A stretch of DNA of 7,312 nt, taken from positions 1 through 7,312 of the forward strand of contig CAAGMI010000038.1 of the NCBI GenBank assembly GCA_900771005.1. Reading direction: 5' to 3'. The translations under genes were made by a program, and so were the position numbers. Shown here piece by piece: positions 1 to 4,576 of the stretch. The number at the start of each line of letters is the position of its first letter. The stretch's first letter is position 1. The notes beneath the pieces are model-generated. The model did not search any database. It was given only the letters and a program-made list of their open reading frames with translations, and had not been told where the DNA came from. This DNA comes from Rikenellaceae bacterium (GTDB lineage: Bacteria; Bacteroidota; Bacteroidia; Bacteroidales; UBA932).

Positions 1-127
1 GTTCGGCATACTGGAGGCGGATGCCGTAGTCGGAGCCGTCACCAAGGAGCCGCTTGAACCCGGGGAGGTCGTATGGTGTAGGGTACAAACGTGTGCCGGA
101 CCCTCCGGCAAGAACTATTCCCTTCAT
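1..127 (-). CDS. rmlA: RmlA-type glucose-1-phosphate thymidylyltransferase, N-terminal part with an in-frame internal deletion (cut by window edge)
   Basis: The family makes dTDP-glucose from glucose-1-phosphate and dTTP, the first step to dTDP-rhamnose for surface polysaccharide. The ATG at 127-125 opens the family's N-terminal nucleotide-binding motif (LAGGSGTRLYP, residues 6-16). The frame then jumps directly to TPYDLPGFKRLLGDGSDYG, which in intact homologues lies near residues 54-72. About 37 codons are therefore missing, including the conserved SKQLLP and DKPMIYYP segment that contacts substrates, although the frame is kept. I infer an inactive enzyme, or a deletion made in assembly. The remainder lies beyond base 1. 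The leader (128-170) is AT-rich with repeated GTTAAC-like words resembling those at 1913-1932. The family call is firm; the size of the deletion comes from remembered family architecture. Confidence 0.8.
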   Translation of the reverse strand, partial: MKGIVLAGGSGTRLYPTPYDLPGFKRLLGDGSDYGIRLQYAE

Positions 128-235
128 TTGTTTTCTATTATTGTTAAAATGTTAACTTGTTAAATCTGTTGGTTTTCGTCTAATGTCTAAAGTCGAAGGT
201 ATATTGTTGCGCAGAGTTGGTGGGTTGGGGTGGGC

Positions 236-1393
236 TTACTTTACCTCATTCACAAAGCGGCAGTATTCCTCAAGGCATCGCTGGATGACGCCTCCGACCT
301 TGAGTTGCTCTTTGTACTGCATCACCATCATTGGGCTCATGGTGCGGTTCATCGCATAGCGCACGACCTCAGGGTCGCTCTCTTTGCAGAAGATGATACC
401 GATGGTCGGGTTCTCGTGCGCATACTTCTCTTCCTGGTCGAGCACTTCAAGGTAGAACTCAAGTTGGCCCTTGTATGAAGGTCGGAACTCGGTGGTCTTG
501 AGTTCGAAAGCGACCATACATTGCAGCAGGCGATGGTAGAACAGAAGGTCACATTTGTACGGTTTCCCATTCACCTTCAGCACGTGTTCGTCATCGATAA
601 AGAGGAAATCACGACCGCCTATCTCCAGAATGAACTCCTTCATGTGGGCGACAATGCCTTTTCTCAGTTTTGACTCCTTGTATTTCTTGGGCAAGCCAAG
701 GAAGTCAACGTATGCTGTATCCTTGAACAAGACTCGGGAGTCGGGATATGTGGCTCGTAATGTCTCTGACTGTATGTCTCGGGCACTAAGGAGTGAGGTC
801 ATGGTGTCGGTCTTGATGGCGCGTTCGAGTTGCTTATACTCCAGGCGCTCCCTTTTTGCATAGAGCATATAGAAGAGGCGCTCCTCGTCCGTCTTGCAAC
901 GGCTCATGATAATCTGATGGTTTGACCATCCTGTGGCAAACAGAACGTTTGGTATTTGTGCCAATTGAATCGGCACAATTTCAGGAGTGCCAATTTGTGC
1001 CATTTCGATTGGCACAAATTCGGATTTGGCAGATGCCGGTAATTGCGGACGTGCAAACTCGCTCACATTCATGTGCGATACCAGTTCGGTGAACTCGCTT
1101 CGGCTATATGCTTCATAGAGCTGTACCATCTTGTAGACAGTGCGATAGCTCCAGCCTCTGGAGGTGGGATCCTGGGTGCGGATATAGTCGGACAATTGTC
1201 TCACAACGCCATCGCCCCAGGCTGCTGACTTCAGCTTCAGGCTGACGTATCCGCCCACTTCCCATATCATGAGCAGCATCTCGCCATCCACAGCTGCTGC
1301 CGCCCGCTTGCGATGCGAGAGGATCATGCCATAGACCTGCTGGAAGTCCTGCATCAGTTGTGGCGAGAGGGGTATGTTGTTGTCGTTTGGCAT
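236..1393 (-). CDS. DUF1016/YhcG-family PD-(D/E)XK nuclease, copy 1
   Basis: A 385-residue protein with the two-domain plan of the YhcG family: an N-terminal DUF1016 domain (about residues 10-120, with WEVGGYVSLKL and GWSYRTVYKMVQLYEAY) and a C-terminal nuclease domain (about 150-370, starting near ATGWSNHQIIMSR). Predicted catalytic residues are the Asp in KCDLLFYHR and the Glu and Lys of FELKT, the usual D...ExK signature. The family is predicted to cut DNA and is often found in defence or mobile regions; no substrate is established here. Residues about 125-146, between the domains, form a duplicated VPI(E/Q)(M/L)AQI unit encoded by two palindromes. The ATG at 1393 is supported by the family N-terminus and by the leader element just upstream. 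Length is normal and the frame intact, so it is probably functional. It is only distantly similar to the second DUF1016 gene. Confidence 0.93.
   Translation of the reverse strand: MPNDNNIPLSPQLMQDFQQVYGMILSHRKRAAAAVDGEMLLMIWEVGGYVSLKLKSAAWGDGVVRQLSDYIRTQDPTSRGWSYRTVYKMVQLYEAYSRSEFTELVSHMNVSEFARPQLPASAKSEFVPIEMAQIGTPEIVPIQLAQIPNVLFATGWSNHQIIMSRCKTDEERLFYMLYAKRERLEYKQLERAIKTDTMTSLLSARDIQSETLRATYPDSRVLFKDTAYVDFLGLPKKYKESKLRKGIVAHMKEFILEIGGRDFLFIDDEHVLKVNGKPYKCDLLFYHRLLQCMVAFELKTTEFRPSYKGQLEFYLEVLDQEEKYAHENPTIGIIFCKESDPEVVRYAMNRTMSPMMVMQYKEQLKVGGVIQRCLEEYCRFVNEVK
957..977. repeat. Intragenic imperfect palindrome A of nuclease copy 1
   Basis: A 21-bp inverted repeat with 9-bp arms (TGTGCCAAT and ATCGGCACA, one mismatch) around a 3-base centre. 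It lies in codons near residue 140 of the nuclease, in the linker between domains. It starts 39 bp (13 codons) before a second palindrome of the same design. A further GTGCCAATTT half-site sits between them at 987-996. Confidence 0.8.
992..1020. repeat. Intragenic palindrome B of nuclease copy 1
   Basis: A 29-bp inverted repeat with perfect 11-bp arms (AATTTGTGCCA at 992-1002 and TGGCACAAATT at 1010-1020) around a 7-base centre. Its core matches palindrome A. Both encode the repeated VPI-x-x-AQI peptide, so the repeat is in frame and kept open. Confidence 0.88.
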
Positions 1394-1404
1394 ATGTCGT
1401 TGTA

Positions 1405-1445
1405 TTTCTTGTAAAGTTAGTGGTTTTCTATTATTTCTGTATTTA
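1405..1445 (-). repeat. Shared leader element, copy 1 (before nuclease copy 1)
   Basis: On the minus strand it reads TAAATACAGAAA, a short A-rich spacer, then AAAACCACTAACTTTACAAG, ending 11 bases before the ATG at 1393. Nearly the same block precedes the second nuclease, and its core precedes the KilA-N gene. TAACTTTA is close to the Bacteroidetes -7 box TAnnTTTG, so it may include a promoter, but no TTTG -33 partner is visible at the usual spacing. Confidence 0.75.
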
Positions 1446-1745
1446 TTCCGCTTCGCTGGTTTTAAGCCTTTGGCTTTTTTCCTTGTACCTCGGCAATTCG
1501 AGCAAGCTCGATAGCACTTGGTTTGGCGTCGGTTCAGTCTTTACAGATTGCAAAGTTACTGCTTTGATTTGTATTCCATCTCCGAACCATCTCCGAGCCT
1601 TGCGGCGTTATTTCGCCAAATTCCCAATGCCCTTCAACTCGTTGAGCTTCGCTCGAACCTCTGCTGCACCTCGGCATAGATTGAGTAAATTCATCTCTGC
1701 TCTCGGTTTGCAAGAGCGTTTTGTAATATCCTCTGCCTGAGTCTG
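1446..1745. other. Non-coding, repeat-rich stretch between nuclease copy 1 and the CapD-like remnant
   Basis: I see no convincing gene here. It contains an inverted repeat TCGAGCAAGCTCGA (1498-1511), the smaller GAGCTTCGCTC at 1644-1654, and a CCTCGGCA word next to each of these inverted repeats. A TAACTTTGC box is read on the minus strand. The CapD-like frame stays open down to 1608 but loses resemblance to its family at about 1745. It looks like decayed intergenic DNA carrying small palindromic repeats. Confidence 0.5.
1551..1558 (-). promoter_or_regulatory. Possible -7 promoter box (TAACTTTG) for nuclease copy 1
   Basis: The minus strand reads TAACTTTGCA, an exact match to the Bacteroidetes -7 consensus TAnnTTTG, about 155 bases upstream of the nuclease ATG at 1393. 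No clear -33 TTTG is present at the usual distance, so this rests on one box. Confidence 0.35.
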
Positions 1746-1892
1746 GATGGTGCAGGCGGGAGCTTTCTGTACAAGGATATCTCCGTTCTGACCGTTCTCG
1801 AAGGCGAAAAGCACGAGGTCAACTGCCCCTTCCAAAGACATTATGAAGCGGGTCATCTTAGGCTCGGTGAGGGTGATAAAGTCTTTCCTGTG
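1746..1892 (-). pseudogene. Internal fragment of a CapD/FnlA-type UDP-GlcNAc 4,6-dehydratase gene
   Basis: The minus-strand frame reads HRKDFITLTEPKMTRFIMS, then LEGAVDLVLFAFENG and GDILVQKAPACTI. This is a highly recognisable internal segment of short-chain dehydrogenase-type polysaccharide proteins (UDP-N-acetylglucosamine 4,6-dehydratases of the CapD/FnlA group), normally about 340-400 residues long. Only about 49 codons match. The Rossmann-fold N-terminus and catalytic YxxxK are absent upstream. After KAPACTI the frame runs on to 1608 as unrelated sequence. It is a dead remnant showing that a capsule or exopolysaccharide gene once stood here, consistent with the rmlA start to the left and the epimerase to the right. 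An ATG at 1856 would open an 82-codon frame, but I do not think it is a real gene. Confidence 0.72.
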
Positions 1893-1961
1893 AATATGCT
1901 CATATCGTGAGTTGTTAATTTGTTAAATGTTAACTCTCTTCTTTTCTTGCATCAACCATCT

Positions 1962-2384
1962 TTACTTGCGCTCGACCTTCCAGTAGCTTTTGGTGTTCGA
2001 AAGGGGAATCCAGATGATTGTATAGGTCTCTCTCAGGGAGTTGATGTCGCGCGTGATTGTTCTGGACGACACCTTGAACTTGGCGGCCAGTTCTTCGGTT
2101 GTAATATATCTGTTGGACATCAGCTCTGTAAGGATATTCTTGACTCTCAATGCGCCCTTGCCATGGGTGACATTAGGGGTGACATTTTGAGCGTCATTTT
2201 TATCAACTGATTGAATTTCAGTATCTATAGGGGTGACATTAGGGGTGACATTTTTCCTCCAGATTATCACTTGGCCGTCTTCGTCGAAATGAAATTCCGG
2301 AGTCTTGAGGCCTTTCTCCCGGCACTTGTCAATCAGGTCGATTGTGCCAGTGCCTTCTGCACACTGCTTATGAATAATAATCAC
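1962..2384 (-). pseudogene. C-terminal remnant of an AlbA_2/Schlafen-domain ATP-binding transcriptional regulator, keeping its winged helix
   Basis: The stretch from about residue 9 (AEGTGTIDLIDKCREKGL, then TPEFHFDEDGQVIIWR) matches the end of the ATPase-like part of AlbA_2-type regulators (helicase-related proteins of about 400-550 residues). The AlbA_2 and most of the ATP-binding domain are missing; an in-frame stop lies just upstream at about 2408. Residues about 79-140 form an intact HTH_11-like winged helix (ITTEELAAKFKVSSRTITRD). The linker holds two NVTPNVT blocks encoded by direct repeats. The only plausible start is GTG at 2384, which falls in a 19-bp direct repeat. It could be dead, or be translated as a small DNA-binding protein; the sequence cannot decide. 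An orphan winged helix beside phage-type genes could act as a repressor, but that is inference. Confidence 0.72.
2165..2252. repeat. Two pairs of GGGTGACATT direct repeats inside the AlbA_2 remnant
   Basis: GGGTGACATT occurs at 2165, 2177, 2231 and 2243. Within each pair the period is 12 bp, and the pairs are 66 bp apart (22 codons), so all copies stay in frame and encode NVTPNVT twice. Short in-frame repeats in this linker are common in AlbA_2 regulators. Confidence 0.85.
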
Positions 2385-2399
2385 AATGCCGTCACTATG
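2381..2399. repeat. 19-bp direct repeat, left copy
   Basis: TCACAATGCCGTCACTATG, identical to bases 2472-2490. It overlaps the GTG start of the AlbA_2 remnant and marks the point where recognisable AlbA_2 similarity begins, so it may be a recombination or slippage junction. Confidence 0.9.
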
Positions 2400-2471
2400 A
2401 CGGATTTATACTATTCTTTTTATTATCAATCAGATATAACTTCCTCGAATCAATCTTGGTTGCCTTGTCAG

Positions 2472-2490
2472 TCACAATGCCGTCACTATG
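2472..2490. repeat. 19-bp direct repeat, right copy
   Basis: Exact second copy of the repeat at 2381-2399, 91 bp away. The 72 bp between the copies hold only a 26-codon minus-strand frame from a GTG (TDKATKIDSRKLYLIDNKK) that I cannot assign. It lies just past the stop of nuclease copy 2. Confidence 0.9.
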
Positions 2491-2517
2491 CCCAGAATGG
2501 CACGTAGCTGAGGTCGG

Positions 2518-3753
2518 CTATTCGTCTTCCTCTGGTTTTTCGGCTTCCAGCAGCTTGGGGTCTGGCATATTGTCTATCAGGTACTGGCGTATGGTTTCTT
2601 CGGACGGGAGCTGGAGCATATATTTGCCAACATAGATGTCTTCGAGTCCCTCGGTTGAGTACTTGACAAGCGTTTCGTTATAATCGGTACAGAGGAGCAG
2701 TCCTATTGGCGGATTGTCTCCCGGCTGCATGACTTCGTGCCGGTAGTAGTTCTTGTAGGTGTTGAGCTGTGAGCCGTATTCGTGTCGGTATCTGTCTATC
2801 TTCAGGTCAACTATGAAGTGACAGTGAAGGATGCGGTTGTAGAAGATGAGGTCGGCCTTGAAGTAGTCGTGATCGATGAGTATGCGCTTCTGGCGATGTT
2901 CGAAGCAGAAGCCCTGACCAAGCTCCATAAGGAACTGCTCTATCTTGTCGAGGATGGCGGTTTCGAGCTTGGTTTCGGTATAGACATCGGCTTCGGGCAG
3001 GTCAAGGAACTCGAGGGTCATGGGGTCGCGAACGATGTGACGGGGCTCCATTGGTTCGGCAGTCTGCTGGACATATCGCTGGAGTGCGGCTTTGTCCTTG
3101 GAAAGGGCCGAACGCTCGTAGTAGAGACTGGAGATCTGACGGTCGAGTTCGCGTTTTGTCCAACACCCTTGTATGAGCTCGAATTCGTAGAAGGCTCGTT
3201 TGAGAGGATCTTCGATTTGGCTGAGCATCTGCAGGCAGGTGTAGTTGATGCGATGGAAGAGGCGATCTGGTACGGTCTGCCATGGTTCTTGAGAAATTGC
3301 GGCCAGTGGTCGCAATATTTGTACTTCTTGATTTCCAACGTTTTGGAAAATTGCGGGCAGTGACCGCAATTTCTTGGCCGGTAGTTCTGTAGGCCTTTGC
3401 ATCTGACTCTGCAGGTAGCTGAGGATCTCGCTCTGCAACTGTGGATATACATTGTAGAATGTGCGATACTCGTAGAGTCGTCTCCATTCCATCCCCTTGC
3501 GGTTGATGCGTTTGGCGAGGGTCTTGAGGAGTTGCTCGCCATACTGCGCCCGATCGGCTCCGTGTTGCTCGAACTCCACAATGTAGAAGCCGATGAACCA
3601 GTTGCGAGCGGTGAGCATGCAGTTGACAGCATGAGCGGCCTGCTGACGGAGAGTTTCGTCAACCTGCACGATGCGATCGGCAAGTTGCCCAAGAGTCATT
3701 ACACCCTCGGTTCCTGCTGTCATTGGCTGTATGTTGTTTTTGTCGTTGGACAT
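2518..3753 (-). CDS. DUF1016/YhcG-family PD-(D/E)XK nuclease, copy 2
   Basis: A 411-residue protein with the YhcG plan: an N-terminal DUF1016 domain (about residues 20-120, with RNWFIGFYIVEFEQHG and MEWRRLYEYRTFY) and a C-terminal nuclease domain (about 155-400, with CLQMLSQIEDPLKRAFYEFE). Predicted catalytic residues are the Asp in FKADLIFYNR and the Asp and Lys of IVDLK, a D...DxK variant of the usual D...ExK. The tail is acidic. Residues about 128-153, between the domains, hold a duplicated LRSLPAI/LRPLAAI unit encoded by two palindromes, the same position as in copy 1 although the sequences differ. The ATG at 3753 follows the shared leader element, and the first codons (MSNDKNNI) resemble those of copy 1 (MPNDNNI). 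It lies 45 bases downstream of the truncated Bro-N gene, probably in one transcript. It is intact and probably active. Confidence 0.93.
   Translation of the reverse strand: MSNDKNNIQPMTAGTEGVMTLGQLADRIVQVDETLRQQAAHAVNCMLTARNWFIGFYIVEFEQHGADRAQYGEQLLKTLAKRINRKGMEWRRLYEYRTFYNVYPQLQSEILSYLQSQMQRPTELPAKKLRSLPAIFQNVGNQEVQILRPLAAISQEPWQTVPDRLFHRINYTCLQMLSQIEDPLKRAFYEFELIQGCWTKRELDRQISSLYYERSALSKDKAALQRYVQQTAEPMEPRHIVRDPMTLEFLDLPEADVYTETKLETAILDKIEQFLMELGQGFCFEHRQKRILIDHDYFKADLIFYNRILHCHFIVDLKIDRYRHEYGSQLNTYKNYYRHEVMQPGDNPPIGLLLCTDYNETLVKYSTEGLEDIYVGKYMLQLPSEETIRQYLIDNMPDPKLLEAEKPEEDE
3296..3316. repeat. Intragenic palindrome A of nuclease copy 2
   Basis: A 21-bp inverted repeat with 9-bp arms ATTGCGGCC and GGTCGCAAT (one G-T pair) around the centre AGT. 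It encodes LRPLAAI in the inter-domain linker. Confidence 0.88.
3332..3349. repeat. Small inverted repeat between the two palindromes of nuclease copy 2
   Basis: Perfect 7-bp arms TTTCCAA and TTGGAAA around CGTT, lying midway between the two larger palindromes. The 75-bp linker segment thus holds three consecutive hairpin-forming units. Confidence 0.75.
3350..3370. repeat. Intragenic palindrome B of nuclease copy 2
   Basis: A 21-bp inverted repeat with 9-bp arms ATTGCGGGC and GACCGCAAT (one mismatch) around AGT. It lies 54 bp (18 codons) from palindrome A and matches it at most positions. It encodes LRSLPAI. Confidence 0.88.
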
Positions 3754-3761
3754 AAATCGTT

Positions 3762-3801
3762 TTTCTTGTAAAGGTAGCGGTTTTCGTTTTTTCTGTATTT
3801 A
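3762..3801 (-). repeat. Shared leader element, copy 2 (before nuclease copy 2)
   Basis: On the minus strand it reads TAAATACAGAAA, an A-rich spacer, then AAAACCGCTACCTTTACAAG, eight bases before the ATG at 3753. It matches copy 1 closely from its first base. That first TAA is also the stop codon of the truncated Bro-N gene, so the element starts exactly where Bro-N similarity ends. Confidence 0.78.
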
Positions 3802-4083
3802 ACTCTGGATAAGCCGTAGCGTGTCGGCAGTAGTAAAGCAGTCGGTCTGGTAAAGTTTCCCATTGGAGGCTTTCATTTTCAACTCGTGACAATTTGTCAC
3901 GACTTCACTGCCTTCCTTCAAAAGCCTCTGTTTCAACTTCCTCCAGTAGGCCGTAGGGTCCTTGCTGGCTGAATCAGCCAATACATTACAGACATCAGCA
4001 GCAGAGAACAACCATTCCTCGTTCTCCGCATCCCAAGCATAGCGCACCTTCACTCCCTCAAATAATTGAATTTTGTTCTCCAT
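3799..4083 (-). pseudogene. Bro-N domain protein (DinD/antirepressor-like), C-terminally truncated
   Basis: The 94 residues match the N-terminal Bro-N domain of phage antirepressor/DinD-like proteins: IQLFEGVKVRYAWD, then EEWLFSAADVCNVLADS, TAYWRKLKQRLLKEG, VVTNCHELKMKASNGK and TDCFTTADTLRLIQS. Full-length relatives run well beyond 200 residues and normally continue IPSPKAEPFK after LIQS. Here a TAA follows at once, and that TAA is the first triplet of the leader element of the next gene. I infer that recombination of the leader-nuclease module cut the gene. Bro-N is a predicted DNA-binding domain, so a short product could still bind DNA. A 19-bp palindrome spans the VTNCH codons. The ATG at 4083 matches the family start. 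It sits 104 bases downstream of the KilA-N stop. Confidence 0.85.
3884..3902. repeat. 19-bp palindrome inside the Bro-N gene
   Basis: Perfect 9-bp arms TCGTGACAA and TTGTCACGA around a single T. It overlaps the codons for the conserved VTNCH motif, so part of the symmetry is dictated by protein conservation. Confidence 0.85.
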
Positions 4084-4187
4084 AATTTCTTTGAATAAAG
4101 AATGTTGATTTCCGTTACCTGGGTTACCTTCGTTATTTCTATCTCACCGTCATACAAATTGTAAAAATACTGCTTCTTCTTGGAATT

Positions 4188-4538
4188 TCAGTTGCTTCTC
4201 GCTTCCTTCTCTCCCTCGACAAACTCGGGATAAACTCCGGTTCCTCCATACCGACCGGCATGCGACTGTATGCCGATGGCTCCGGTTTTCTGTATCCATT
4301 CCTTGGCAGTGAGGATAAACCGATTTGTGCCGGCAGAGGTTTTAATCCCATCGAATTCGATGGGATTAAAACAAGGATTGTTGAGCTTTTCCCATATTCC
4401 AAGGTAGTATATCGTGTCTTTGAGCCGCAACCAGTTGCCTATTATCATGTCTGTAAGACTGATATAGTTGCTCTTGTCGAAGCCCTGCACCACACTTATG
4501 GGCTTGTCGTTGATGGTTATCTGTGCTGTCTTGGACAT
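4188..4538 (-). pseudogene. KilA-N domain protein, C-terminally truncated
   Basis: Residues 1-98 match the phage-type KilA-N DNA-binding domain: DKSNYISLTDM, WLRLKDTIYYLGIWEKLNNP, FNPIEFDGIKTSAGTNRF, LTAKEWIQKTGAIGI and GRYGGT. Relatives continue with YAHKDIAFEF and reach 250-280 residues. Here the frame leaves the family after GRYGGT and ends in VYPEFVEGEKEARSN. That tail is encoded by a TCCCGAGTTTGTCGAGGGA stretch resembling small palindromic repeats seen near gene ends in several phyla. The loop after SLTDM (usually about ten residues, often KDGD-like) also seems missing. KilA-N proteins are phage regulators and antirepressors; this one is probably inactive. A perfect 34-bp palindrome covers NPIEFDGIK. 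The ATG at 4538 follows the third copy of the shared leader element, 38 bases after the stop of the pRiA4b-type gene. Confidence 0.83.
4339..4372. repeat. Perfect 34-bp palindrome inside the KilA-N gene
   Basis: Two 17-bp arms, GTTTTAATCCCATCGAA and TTCGATGGGATTAAAAC, meet with no spacer at a GAATTC centre. It falls wholly within codons 56-67 for the conserved FNPIEFDGIK stretch. It is the longest gapless palindrome seen in the window and could extrude a cruciform or form a hairpin in the mRNA. Confidence 0.95.
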
Positions 4539-4548
4539 ATCTTGAGTT

Positions 4549-4569
4549 TTTCTGTAAAGTTAGCGGTTT
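4549..4569 (-). repeat. Shared leader element, copy 3 (before the KilA-N gene)
   Basis: On the minus strand it reads AAACCGCTAACTTTACAGAAA, ten bases before the ATG at 4538. It matches the core of copies 1 and 2 but lacks their TAAATACAG start. Instead it is joined to TTTGCGC that follows the stop of the upstream gene. Confidence 0.75.
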
Positions 4570-4576
4570 GCGCAAA

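Noticed and set aside
957..1020. CRISPR array or integron attC sites
   Set aside because: Only two units per gene, no conserved repeat-spacer length, in frame inside coding sequence, and no cas or integrase gene in the window.
1464..1480. AAGCC-TTT-GGCTT hairpin followed by a T-run on the plus strand, like an intrinsic terminator
   Set aside because: No plus-strand gene lies upstream, the stem is only 5 bp, and on the minus strand it sits in the leader of the nuclease gene with the A-run on the wrong side.
1608..1856. 82-codon minus-strand frame as a complete small gene
   Set aside because: Its first 37 codons are an internal piece of a CapD/FnlA protein and the rest is unrelated; better explained as a pseudogene fragment.
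2782..3363. Plus-strand open frame of 193 codons opposite nuclease copy 2
   Set aside because: It is the antisense of a well-recognised DUF1016 gene, has low-complexity valine/glutamate-rich content and no family motif.
3018..3692. Minus-strand 224-codon frame overlapping nuclease copy 2 in another frame
   Set aside because: Serine/arginine-rich out-of-frame translation with no domain, fully inside an intact gene.
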